Source: Diphasiastrum complanatum
Lineage: Eukaryota > Streptophyta > Lycopodiopsida > Lycopodiales > Lycopodiaceae
Length of the DNA stretch: 64,000 bases
Direction: 5' to 3'
Assembly: GCA_029204225.1 (NCBI GenBank)
Contig: CM055096.1
Coordinates: 4,496,014 to 4,560,013 of the forward strand
Shown here: positions 31,500 through 41,370 of the stretch, piece by piece
Layout of the letters: the number at the start of each line of letters is the position of its first letter
How positions within the stretch are numbered: the stretch's first letter is position 1
Notes under the pieces: model-generated
The model's input: the letters and a program-made list of their open reading frames with translations, nothing else
Databases searched by the model: none
What the model was told of the DNA's origin: nothing
Translations under genes and position numbers: made by a program

Positions 31500-31793
31500 C
31501 TAATTTGTTCTTTCCGTCTGTCCATCCGTCTCAGGATGGTCGCTCAAAGTCATCTCTAGTTTAGCAAACACAATCGACCAAAAGTGACCGGTGAACTTCG
31601 GATCACGATCGCTCACAATATCACTTGGTAATCCATAAAGTCTAAACAGACACTCTACAAATGTCTGAGCTAAATTAGAAGTCTTCGCGGTGGTCTTTAC
31701 CGAAATGAACGTAGCCAATTTGGTAAGACGGTCGACCACAACCAGAATTGCATCATGCTGTTTATTGGTCCATGGTAACCAACCACGATTCAA
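31500..31793 (-). pseudogene. Gypsy integrase core fragment
   Basis: Reads HDAILVVVDRLTKLATFISV (first catalytic Asp), QTFVECLFRLYGLPSDIVSD and RDPKFTGHFWSIVFAKLEMT (second Asp). It ends at HPETDGQTERTN, with the third catalytic residue Glu. All three DDE positions are kept, although the fragment is cut off from the N-terminal zinc domain. It is open for 97 codons. Confidence 0.88.
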
Positions 31794-31841
31794 AAAATTG
31801 TGAGTGTTTCAAGAATCTAATAGTACATTTACGTCTTTCCC

Positions 31842-32042
31842 TCATATATTGCCTCTTACACAAAACAACTGATTAGGGTTGAAAGAAAGTGTACTAAAAT
31901 TACAATTACAATCACAACTACTCAATAAATTGACTTCCAATTTACTTGCTGGTAAGTCTACCGCCATGAAACTTGACATCTTCATTTTCCATTCAGGGCA
32001 CTGCTTTGCATGGTGCTCGGGTTTACTATAGAAAAAACACAA
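31842..32042 (-). pseudogene. Gypsy gag zinc knuckle fragment
   Basis: CFFYSKPEHHAKQCPEWK resembles the chromovirus nucleocapsid CFxCxxxGHFxxxCPxxK, with Tyr in place of the second Cys. It is followed by a short stretch towards the protease (FMAVDLPASKLEVNLLSS), after which the deletion begins. Confidence 0.65.
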
Positions 32043-32189
32043 ATTTTGCTTAAGTGCAGCTCACCGTGCCTTGTCTTTTACCACCAGCTTCTTTTTGTTC
32101 TTTTTCTTCTTAGATTGTTGGTATGCCTTTGCTTCCAGTTTGTCGAAAAACTGTTTCTTTCGTTTATTTGTTGATTTTTTCATTTTGGG

Positions 32190-32960
32190 AAAAAAAAAAT
32201 GACAAGGCAGTAGCCTTGCTATCATCTTCCATCGAAGATAGTCTCACACTTGACCTGGCTACACTCTCCAAAGCTAAGGAGATGTGGGATGCATTACTCA
32301 CCAGATTTCAGACGAAATCAAGAAGTCAAATCATGATGCTGGAAGATCAGCTGACAAATTTGCAGTGGGAAAGACTTCACTTCTTTCGTAAGGAAGATGA
32401 AGGATCTGTTTCTGTCACTACATAACTCTGGAGCAGAGAATGTTGTGTCAGCTGAGAAGCAGCTCATGTACCTGTTGAGAGCCTTACCCAGATCATTCTA
32501 GATGACAAGAACCCTGCTCGCGAAATATCCCGCCATGAACCTCGAAAAGGTGATTGTCGAGATTCGAGAGGAAGTCGAGGCTAGAGAACATCTTGATCAC
32601 AAAGATGGTTTTGACCAGGCCCTCTACGACAACAAAGAAAAATCCAAGAAGCAATTCAAGCCTAAGAGAGAGCCAAATTAGAGGCAGGATCGTGATCAGC
32701 AAGCAGAGGGAACCAGCAAAGGCAACTGGAAGAGCAAAGAGAGGTCGAAACAACAAGGTGCAAACAAGAAGACTTGCATGAGATGCAGAAGAGACGGGCA
32801 TACAGTAGATACCTATTGGCTCAATCCCAAGATTGAGTGTATCCAGTGCCATAAAAAGGTCACACAACCATGGATTGCCGCTAGAACCCGAGAAACAAAT
32901 TAGCACAGAACAAACAGGAGAATAGTAATAGCTCATCCTATGTCGAGGAGCCCGAGAGCT
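32190..32960 (+). pseudogene. Copia F gag fragment with zinc knuckle remnants
   Basis: KNDKAVALLSSSIEDSLTLD and LSKAKEMWDALLTRFQTKSR are typical of the middle of copia gag. After a frame break near 32420 it continues with EKQLMYLLRALPRSF, YPAMNLEKVIVEIREEVEAR and a basic region. The first knuckle, CMRCRRDGHTVDTYW, lacks the last Cys. The second, CIQCHKKVTQPWIAA, is disrupted; compare the intact pair in family B at 54860-55010. Confidence 0.75.
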
Positions 32961-32965
32961 CGAAA

Positions 32966-34411
32966 ATGGGCAAAGAAAGAATGAACAAAAACTGTTCGAC
33001 CGCCCATATCTATGAAGGCATGTGTGTAGCATCAACATCTAACACATATGAGGTGATTCTAGACTCAGGAGCCACCTCACACTTCATGACATCAAGACGA
33101 ATAATGTCTGATTTGAGAAGTGCAGATCCCTCGAGATTCATAGTTCTTGGAGATGGATCTATACATCAAGTGAACGGTATTGGTTCACTATGGCTCAACA
33201 CCAAAGGCAGAGACAAATGACTCGAACATATTCTGTTCATGCCTACTCTGCAACAACACTTGCTCTCTACAGCAAGAATAGCAGATGCGGGGATGCGTGC
33301 GACATTTTGTGACGAAGCATGCAATGTGATTGATGCCAGTACCAGTACCTTGATCACTCAAGACAGAAGGAAAGGAAACCTATATCATATGAAGGTACGC
33401 CTACCTGCAGATCAGGTGCATCAGACTTGTGATGACCAGCCAAACACTCTGTGGCATAGGAGACTATGCCACATGAACTCAATGGCACTTTACCAAGCAA
33501 GCCATTATGGAGCAATAACAGGGGCCAACATCTCGAATGCAACCAGTTCGACCACCTATGATGCATGTTTGAAGGGCAAGATGTCACGCACACCATTCGT
33601 CAAAGACTCTTATAGAACGACTAAGATTCTTGAGCTAGTGCATTCTGACATCTGTGAACCATTCAACATGATCTCAATGAAAGATTCAAAATATTATATA
33701 ACCTTCGTTGATGATTATAGCAAATTTGCTAGAGTGTATTTTATTCAGAATAAATCTGAAGCACTTGATAAATTCACAGAATATGTGAATTGGATTGAGA
33801 AATATACAAACCGCAAAGTGAAGCAATTCAGAATAGATCGAGGTGGCAAATACATCTCGAATCGCTTCATTGACTTCTGCAATCATCATGACATCATTCA
33901 CAGAAGAACTGCAGCCTACACACCGCAGCACAATGGTGTTGCTGAACGAAAGAACATGACCCTGATGGAAGCACGTAGATGCATGATGGCCTACTCAAAA
34001 GCTCCAAGGGCACTATGGGCTGAAGTAGTAGCTACAACCGCATACATTCAGAATAGAACAGGCAAGTCTGGTGTCCCTCACACGACACCACATGAGCTAT
34101 GGTGGGGTAGAAAGCCCAATTTGTCTCACGTCAGAATCTTTGGCTATGCAGCTTATGCACATATTCTTGATAAGCTTTGAAAGAAGCTTGATGAGAAAGC
34201 TGAGCAGGGATTTTTGGTAGGTTATGACAACAATTTGTCATACTACAGAGTCTACATGCCAGACACAAACACAATGAAAACAGTGAGAGATGTCAGATTT
34301 GATGAGAGCAAGACAATGGCCAATGACGATCTTGTCAGCTACGAAGTTATGGAGAGACAGTACTATGACCTGCCGCCAATGACAGAGGGAGCAGAGGACG
34401 AAGATTTTTGA
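32966..34411 (+). pseudogene. Copia F protease, pre-integrase and integrase
   Basis: Protease: YEVILDSGATSHFMTSRRIM, catalytic Asp intact. After a stop at 33218 the frame resumes from 33239 and is open for 313 codons. It covers TLWHRRLCHMNSMALYQASH, the integrase zinc region (CLKGKMSRTPF), then ELVHSDICEPFNMISMKDSK (Asp), FVDDYSKFARVYFIQNKSEA, FRIDRGGKYISNRFIDFCNH (Asp), and AAYTPQHNGVAERKNMTLME (Glu). GGKY replaces the usual GGEY. A stop at 34178 follows ILDKL, then LVGYDNNLSYYRVYMPDT and VRDVRFDES. Damage is limited to a few stops, so the copy is moderately old. Confidence 0.88.
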
Positions 34412-35357
34412 GTACGTCTCCCATTCAAATGACAAATTTGACGAAGAAAGAGGCAACCTGCCGTTGCAGTTCTTGTAAACCAAGATGGTTCCGAACCGAG
34501 CAGTGCAGACAAAAGCAAAGGCATAGCTGTCCCAAGAGGATCTCCTAGAAGGTCGACACGACCACGAAGAGCGCCAACAAGATATGTGCCAAGCAGCTCA
34601 ACTTCCACATCAGAAGAGTTATGCAGAATCAGTGACTTTCGAGAAAGCGATTGACAGTCCAGAGAAGGACAGATGGATCCAAGTCATGAACGAAGAGATG
34701 GAGTCCATGAGGAAGAACTAGGTATGGACGTTGGAGCCATTACCACATAAGCAAAAGACTGTCAAATGCAAATGGATTATCAAGCTCAAATATGGACTAG
34801 ATGGAAACATCACGAAATACAAGGCAAGACTGGTAGCAAAAGGTTTCTCTCTGAGATATGGTATTGACTACTCTGAAACCTTCTCTCCTATCATCAAACA
34901 TTCATCCCTATGTCTGTTATTTGCACATGTAGCAGCTTATGACCTCAGGATCCACATTGTGGATGAGAAGACAGCCTTCTTGTATGGCAAATTAGACGAA
35001 GAGGTCTACGTGGATCAACCCCCAGGATACGTCTCAAATTCACTTCCAGACTATGCATGCAGAATGCACAGAAGCATCTACGGTCTGAAACAATCAGCCC
35101 GACAATGGTACAAGAAGAAAGATCAAGCCCTGAAATCATTAGGATTCAAGCCTCTGTTGGTTGATTCTAATGTATATGTCAGAGTTACAGATGGGCAAAT
35201 CATCATAGTGGCTGTATATGTGGATGACACTCTGATACTTTGTAGGAGTGAGCAGCTAATTGTTGAAGTAAAGGCAGACATCTCGAAACATTTTGAGATA
35301 GTGGATCTGGGAGAACTTGCATTATCTGACTTGTATATTTCATTATACTTAATCTAA
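34412..35357 (+). pseudogene. Copia F reverse transcriptase, truncated
   Basis: Linker in broken frames, then from 34731 an open RT: PLPHKQKTVKCKWIIKLKYG, YKARLVAKGFSLRYGIDYSE, TFSPIIKHSSLCLLFAHVAA, DEKTAFLYGKLDEEVYVDQP, SIYGLKQSARQWYKK and VAVYVDDTLILC with the catalytic YVDD intact. It ends at HFEIVDLGE followed by unrelated residues, so RT connection and RNase H are lost. A stop at 34720 (N*VW) precedes the conserved W.LE.L block. Confidence 0.88.
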
Positions 35358-35663
35358 ATAAACTATTGTCTGATTTTGTGTTCAGATTCTTGTCAGTATT
35401 GCAATGCTTTCTATGTAGGTTCGTGGGCTCGAAAAACTGAAAGCCGAAAACTTTGTCGGATTTTTTACGCTTTTTACATTTTTTTCTTCTTACGGTTTTT
35501 GCATCTCCCGTAGAGAAAAAAATGTGCCAGTGTGTATGAATTCATTCAGTTTCATATTTTTCACATTTTTCAAAAAATGCGATAGGCATAGACAGAAGCA
35601 CACTTTCGCATCCTTGACGTTGCTAGATGTAGCTGTGAAGCCAAAACGATCAGTTCGCTTCAG
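35331..35663 (+). repeat. Probable LTR remnant upstream of the copia F gag start
   Basis: Lies between the truncated RT and a primer-site-like sequence. It contains a weak TATA-like ATCTAAATAAAC near 35350. It begins with no defined TG end and has no second copy in the window, so the assignment rests on position only. Confidence 0.4.
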
Positions 35664-35676
35664 TGGTATCATAACG
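35664..35676 (+). other. Primer-binding-site-like sequence (copia F)
   Basis: TGGTATCATAACG resembles the initiator tRNA-Met site TGGTATCAGAGC with two changes. It lies about 45 bases before the gag ATG. Confidence 0.5.
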
Positions 35677-35709
35677 CTGCAGACTAGATACAAGGACATA
35701 GATTATTAA

Positions 35710-35985
35710 ATGGCGACAAACCTCCAACAAAAGGTTGTGAGCGTGTTTGATGGCAGCAACTATGTTGTCTGGAAACACAAAATGAAAATGCTACTCAGAG
35801 GAGAAGGCTTATGGAGCGTAGTAGATAGGACAAAAGTCAAGCCGCAACAAAATCTAGTTGAATGGAGAAAGAAGAATGATAGAGCAATGGCTCTCATCAC
35901 TCTGTCACTTGCTGAAGACACCATGATGACCACAATGGACTATGAGCCAGCCACAAAATGTGGGAAAGGCTAAAATTCCAAGTCA
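35710..35985 (+). pseudogene. Copia F gag N-terminus
   Basis: Starts at an ATG and reads VVSVFDGSNYVVWKHKMKML, LRGEGLWSVVDRTKVKPQQN and RAMALITLSLAEDTMMTTMD, the copia gag opening (DGxNYxxWK.KMK..L...LW). It ends in ATKCGKG-stop where the usual A..MWE.L motif appears after a one-base shift. It breaks off at about 35985, where the minus-strand gypsy region begins. Confidence 0.8.
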
Positions 35986-36051
35986 CGAGCAAATTCTACT
36001 ACCGCACGAACACTTGATGTTTTAAAAATTGGATGAGTGCCCTTTTGGCAT

Positions 36052-37036
36052 CTACATATGTGCCCCAACATACTCCAAATGAATCTTCGGCCAACTTAAG
36101 GTTCTCACCATAACCTGGTCCAAAGGGAAGTCACAATTTGCCCACTTTCTACACCTTGGGATAGGAACATAGTGGGGGTTGATTCTTAGGGTTCGTGGGC
36201 TAGATATTTTCTCAAGGATATACTGTTGCCATGTAGGTTGTGGTGCCAACACCGGAAGACAAGAGATTTTGTCTTCTTTAATTTTTTTGGCAATGAAAGA
36301 AACCTGCCACCCGTTGCGTGAGGATTCGTAAGGGTATTGTAGTAAGGATTCATTAATTTTTTTCTCCACGTGTTTGGGTTTTCTAAAGGCCTTGGAGGCC
36401 CACACTAAGCGAGAGCTTTGGGAGGATGATGTTTGTTGTTTCTCCGTGGATGGTGCCATGTTCTACTTTGGCTCCTGGCTTTGCCCTTGATCTATCGCTT
36501 GTCCCATTGCGTCTTGCCCTTGAGCGTGGCCTTGATCTGCCGGTGCAGCTTCCAGTTGAGGTGGCGGTGGAATTGCCACTTGGACTGGTTGTTGTTGTTG
36601 TGTGTGCTTTTGCCATTCTCTCAATGCGGCCTTGGCTTTGGATAATTTTTGATGGGCCTATTGTTGGTATTGATCAAATGTAGCTTGGTATCCCATCATC
36701 ATTTGACTCACTAGTTGTACTTATTGGGTCAGATAATCTGCCTCATGCTGGGTGAGTGATTGTGTGGTTGGCACTGGCTAGGCTCGCCACTCTGTTCTCT
36801 CTTGGTGGAGGACTGTGGCCTCCACTCCCAGGTGCTGATTCTCGGTTTCTGCCACTTGAAGTTGGGCATGGAGCGGGGCTAACTGCTGATGAGTCGAAGT
36901 CATGGCTTGCTGGACCTAGGAAGCTGCGTCCACCAGCGACTTGTATAGAGTTTTGATTATACTCTTGAAGCACTGCCTCTTGTTGTTCAAGCTTCAAGGT
37001 CTTTGTCTTTTCCGCCTTGGTATTTTGTTGTGCCAT
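36052..37036 (-). pseudogene. Extra coiled-coil ORF downstream of gypsy integrase
   Basis: It starts at ATG 37036-37034 (AQQNTKAEKTKTLKLEQQEA). After one frame change near 36960 it stays in a single frame to 36052, with four in-frame stops (about 36915, 36779, 36724 and 36663 by my reading) and one at about 36470. Segments: coiled coil (QQLAPLHAQLQVAETENQHL, GVEATVLHQERTEWRA), a Gln-rich stretch, QKLSKAKAALREWQKHTQQQ, a Pro/Gln/Ala linker, then a basic and aromatic C-terminal part (AFRKPKHVEKKINESLLQYP, KWANCDFPLDQVMVRTLSWP). Total about 325 residues. I know no domain for the C-terminal part. Its place after integrase suggests an additional retroelement gene of the kind seen in some plant gypsy lineages. 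Confidence 0.55.
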
Positions 37037-37718
37037 TTGATAATCCTATCAGAGCTGTTCCAGTGGCGCGCAACTTCATGTTGTTGGTAGCCAATTTGAC
37101 TACACAGCTGGACCTATCAAGACACTGTGTGGTGGCAACCCTTAGTGATGGTACCAAAAACTTCATTGGAATTACAACATCCTGACCATAAACCAATTGA
37201 AAAGGTTTTTGATCAATGCTACTCTTATATGTTGTCTTGAATGCCCACAGAGGAGATGTAACTTATGTTCCCAATTAGATATATTAGCTTCAGTTGTTTT
37301 TGTGATAATGTTATGCATGATCTTATTGGATGATTCTACTTGTCTATTACCATGAGGATAATAGGGTGTGCTAAATCGATGGATCACACAAAACTCTTCT
37401 AATAAGACCTTGATGGCCTGCACCACCTCCTTCCACTTCTGTGCTCACAAAATTGCTAACACAGAAATATGGAAAGTTGGGGAATTCCGTGGTAGTCTTC
37501 ATAGAGTGGGTGTTGATTGAATGGTGATCAGATTTAATGGTGTACTCGCTCCAAGTCTCAATGGGCAAATTTTGTAGCAATGTCCATAATCGCATTTCCA
37601 GTAAAAGGGTATATACATGCCTTTTGGGGACACTCCACAATTCTGTGCCATTTTTCGCATCCATAGCAACGATAGATTCTTTCACCTTGGCACTGAGGTT
37701 GGGCAGCATATGTAGCAT
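36987..37718 (-). pseudogene. Gypsy integrase fragments
   Basis: 37426-37172 reads EEFCVIHRFSTPYYPHGNRQ, VESSNKIMHNIITKTTEANI, the integrase segment around the third catalytic residue (here ES for the usual EN/ER). 37196-36987 reads YGQDVVIPMKFLVPSLRVAT, the conserved PFELVYGxExVxPxE block. 37718-37371 in another frame has SVPKRHVYTLLLEMRLWTLL and NLPIETWSEYTIKSDHHSIN, which fits the region around the zinc domain and the start of the core, though catalytic residues are unclear. The frame changes at least twice. Confidence 0.72.
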
Positions 37719-37769
37719 AGTATTTATTGATGGCTAGATCAACAAATGGTTCATCTGGTCCATACCATT

Positions 37770-38770
37770 TTTATTTGCTCAGGCTAAGATGGAGCATCAT
37801 GCTCCACTACTGTCAGATTCACTTGGGCCACTTGATTGTTACCTGGCCCCCCCACTGGTGCTGGTAATGCCATGCGCTGTGGATTCATTGGTGTTCCAAA
37901 TTGTGGTGCCGCATTGGGCCCCCCTAATGATAAGAATAAGAGGTTTGGAATTGTGCCCTCTTCTACTCTTGGGGCTTAACAAGCAAAACGGAGTTTCGTG
38001 TCATGAAGCATTATATAAATGGCAAGGGGTTGGATGATGGGCGATTGTATACTTGTGGCTCGAATCATCATCAAATTTCTCATTTTCTTCCATGATTGCG
38101 TCTTCCATTGCTTCCTACAACGTGGCATACTACTCTTGTCATTTAAGTTCTCTCCTGATGCTACATGGTAACCCAACTAGAAGTCACATGATTACTGCAT
38201 GATCGGGAGTCAAGGCTGCATTGCATTCGGAAAGTAGATGCTTGAACTGTTCAATGAGTCCCGGACTCGTTCTCTTTTTGCCATATTGATCTTGCTCAGC
38301 AGGAGAAACAGGTCTTCCAAAAATGTCCTTGGTTTAAAGTGGGCGATGAAGGCCGCCTTAGACCCTTCCCAGGTGGCTTTTTCTATGGCCAATCGGTTGA
38401 AAAAACCAATCTTGTGCTGCAGCTACTAATGACATGGGAAACAACTTCAACTTCTCTTCAGGGGTTTGTTCACCGTAAATCTCGCATGCTTGTTCGTAAA
38501 TTTAGAGGAATCTGATGGGGTCTATTGATCCATCATATTTTGACATCTCGAGAGGAGGTTCCCTTTGGATTGCTTGCAAGGGTATAAAGGCACATGTTGA
38601 TCCATTTTGTCCATCTGGTGTGACAACAACTTTGGGTAAATTTGGTGTTTGGTTTTCAGTTCTTCTTGGTAATGGTCGTCCTAATCTCAGATTCATTCAT
38701 CGGATATGTCCAGGGATACTAGATCTCGATGGATGTGAAGAATGCAATCTAGATCTATTGGGATCTGATC
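37770..38770 (-). pseudogene. Gypsy gag, decayed (same lineage as 25048-25800)
   Basis: 38696-38502 reads NLRLGRPLPRRTENQTPNLP, LQAIQREPPLEMSKYDGSID and PIRFL, matching the opening of the plus-strand gag. 38392-38210 continues AIEKATWEGSKAAFIAHFKP, RTFLEDLFLLLSKINMAKRE. 38176-37976 corresponds, in a shifted frame, to the YATLQEAMEDAI segment. Zinc knuckle remnants fall near 38000-37900. Stops and shifts throughout. Confidence 0.82.
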
Positions 38771-39260
38771 AATTTTAGTTGGCCAATGGTAGAAATCAAC
38801 TAGCCCATTTCCACAGTTTTTCTTTCATATCTCACTAATCCTTGTTCAAATTGGCCTGCAACCTTTATTATAGTTGGATCTAAGATAGATCTACCTACTG
38901 ATGATACTTGCAAAGGTTACTCTGGCGAGGGTTCTTTGTGCTATTTTGCAGTCAAAAAACCAGATATCTTGAGATCTGCTAAGAATTAACTCTCACCCTC
39001 TTAATTGTAGCTGTTTTTGGAATGGATCTTGCCTAGTCTAGACTGACGAAGGTTAACTTTCATAGATCTAGAGGTTATTGATGTCTGAGTGGGTGATCTA
39101 TTTTTGGCTTATAGATACATCAATTCTTCATATTAACTTTCTTCATTAATTTTTGGCCTTAGATGAAAAATGACTTTCTGAACTCAGTGGACCAGGTTGC
39201 AAAGGTTACTTTGCAAGGGTTCACAGATTCTAGAAATTTTAAGGTTTCTTTACTCCAATC
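38771..39260 (-). repeat. Leader of the minus-strand gypsy with GCAAAGGTTA-type motifs
   Basis: Plus-strand wording includes GCAAAGGTTAC twice (near 38910 and 39199), GGCGAGGGTTC near 38927, GCAAGGGTTCAC near 39212 and GACGAAGGTTAA near 39044; CTCTCACCCTC near 38991 is in the opposite sense. These are variants of a short motif dispersed through non-coding leader, as in the related element at 23774-25047, but less regular. Confidence 0.45.
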
Positions 39261-41039
39261 GACTGGGATGTATTTATCTATGCAAATTGTTGCTTAATCC
39301 CATGTTTTTTGTCCTCCACCCATGCTTTAGAGCTATGGAATTTTATTCACATTTTTAGATTTACATCTTTCTTGAGTGGAAATCAATGAAGGTCATAAAG
39401 TAGAGAGCTTTTGTTGGAAATCAATTGAACATGATTGATAGATCGGTTATGAGCCAAAAATTATGATTCCTCAGTGAATGAATTCATAGTAAATGCAATT
39501 ACAGCAATGTGTAGCCAACCACAAAAATTATAGGTAGCGGAAGTAATAATAGTATCTGATAGAGTAATTAGATCTATTACCAAGATAGTAAAAATACTAT
39601 ACTCATGAAAGCAATTACATTCAATTGTGGACAATGATAATGACAGTAGATGACTACTTTCTTGAATCCTGGATTGTGATTAGAACGAAATTGAATACAT
39701 TCAGACAAGATTGTAGAGCCCCAGTATGAGCGCAAAGCAATATCTTAGAAAAATAATCTCTGCAACATCCACACTTATATATTATCAAAATGCTTTATAT
39801 AATTTTCACATGACTAAGTTTGTGAGCTGACATCTAATTATTTTGTGAGGGTTATCTAAGCAAAAATATTATCTACCACAAAGTTTGCCCTTAGATGGCC
39901 ACCAAAAAGTCAAATTTGAATTTGTGTTGCCAATGCATACTTATCTAATCCTTACGATACATGGATTTTCCATGCATGGAAGATTTACACATTAAAAAAA
40001 AAATGGTATTGTTTGGATAAAGTTCTTGTCATGTGCATATAATGACTATGTTTTCTTCTAGTAAGTACCAAACAATTTTTTCAAAGTAGATTTTGCAAGA
40101 CTTTGTATGGCCCCCTGTGATGTCTATGTCTTATTTCAATGAGCTTGGGTGCTTAATTTGAAGTAGGCACTAACCATCACTACTTTGTCAATTTTTGAGG
40201 TAGGAATTCTCCTTTGAAGAACAAGTTCCATTTCAATATCTATCTATCAAAAATCATGAACGAGACTTGGCTTTACATACAACATATATTAAAAGATTTC
40301 TAGTAGGCTATCTATTTCTTTGCATTCAATATCCTCATATCACTTGGGTTTGGTAGCAATGTATCCTCATCTATTCGTACTACGTTGGTTTCATGAAAAT
40401 GAATTCATATTTTTTGAGATTTATCTGTACAATTTATGTTATTCAATTGAACCTTGACATCATGGGGACTTGAACAAGGGAGGACATTAAAATCGATATT
40501 AGTAAGCATATAGGAATACATGCATCATGGACATACCATAAAAGATATCACATTTCTCAAAAAATTCTTTGAATCTCAAAGATTGTCAAGTCACTACATG
40601 TTGTCCACTTGAATGTACATTATGTTTTCTTCATGGACATGCAAAGCTTTATTTTTATGGAATAGAAAATCCATTGTACTACATTATCAACGTAAATGCT
40701 ATTATGACACACGAGGGGATTCTTATAATGTCTAAGCAATGTTATTAGCCACGACGACCAAAAGTAGTCAATAAACAAAACGTATGAGCTGCAAGTCAAG
40801 TTCTCAAATGTGGAACTTAATCATGAGTTGTCATTTGATCATCACCCAAGGAGCGCAATCATGAGGGGTAATTGAAAACTTGATACATAGCTCAAGCATC
40901 CACGTTCTTTGTTGCAGGTTTTGTCCTATCTTATGATTATAGTTACATAGAAAAATGTAGAAATTGGTGGCACATTGTTTCTTAGATGGATATGTCTCAT
41001 TGTTATATGTGACCACACGAGTGCATATTCATGATTATG
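39261..41039. other. AT-rich spacer, nothing recognised
   Basis: No coding pattern, LTR end or structured repeat that I can support. Confidence 0.5.
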
Positions 41040-41370
41040 AAAGTTGTCATTGGTAGAGAATTAATCATGAGTTATTAGTCTTTTTCAAACACATTGGAAG
41101 TGTGAAAGTGTTGAAATTTGATTATCGTGGTGAAGGTTTCAAGTGATTTTTAGGATTTTTTTTGATACACAAGGTACAACTATATCAATTAGGCTTTGTT
41201 TGTTTCTCTATATATGTATGTTTATAGATGCATATTTAAAAGGAAAGAATAAAGATTGTTGCACAAAAGGACTCAAAACATCCATCACAATGCTTGTCAA
41301 CCCTTTTGTAAGTGACAGGAGTTGTTGCAAGGTGCCATATTATGATTGTTATATGAAAGAATATCTTATT
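41040..41370 (+). pseudogene. Very old copia integrase fossil
   Basis: FFKHIGSVKVLKFDYRGEGF near 41082-41142 matches the copia integrase block (F..Y....G..VK.LRSDNGGEF), with FDYRGEGF for RSDNGGEF. After breaks, KGKNKDCCTKGLKTSITMLV near 41240 recalls AERKNRTL.E..RSML. Very diverged, no open frame. Confidence 0.4.

Larger units (their letters stand above)
30740..32110 (-). mobile_element. Deleted Ty3/gypsy element, chromovirus-like
   Basis: Minus strand, left to right in element sense: a gag zinc knuckle (32042-31985), a jump into integrase (31793 on), integrase C-terminus (31214-31008) and a chromodomain-like tail (about 30910-30780). RT and RNase H are missing, so one large internal deletion lies near 31800-31840. 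No LTR is identified on either side. Confidence 0.8.
32150..35330 (+). mobile_element. Ty1/copia element, family F: gag through RT
   Basis: Plus-strand copia order gag, protease, pre-integrase, integrase, RT. It starts within gag (near 32190) and stops at the end of the RT palm (VDLGE, 35319). A related gag N-terminus sits downstream at 35710-35970, where the reading reaches just the point at which this copy begins (KKNDRAMAL vs KKNDKAVAL). The two are therefore probably parts of related copies joined around an LTR. It resembles family B at 51531-56520 in gene wording but is clearly diverged. Confidence 0.85.
36052..38770 (-). mobile_element. Ty3/gypsy element related to the 22951 element, RT deleted
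   Basis: Minus strand in element order: leader (39260-38771), gag (38770-37770), integrase pieces (37718-36987), then an extra coiled-coil ORF (37036-36052). Protease, RT and RNase H are missing between about 37770 and 37720. Gag wording is close to the plus-strand element at 25048-25800, so they are the same lineage. No LTR was identified at either end; the right end may extend to LTR-like sequence near 42590-42690. Confidence 0.78.

Noticed and set aside
36383-36956. Plus-strand frames (85 and 66 codons) opposite the coiled-coil ORF
   Set aside because: Antisense of the Gln/Pro-rich coding strand. The minus strand has the longer continuous reading and the integrase context.
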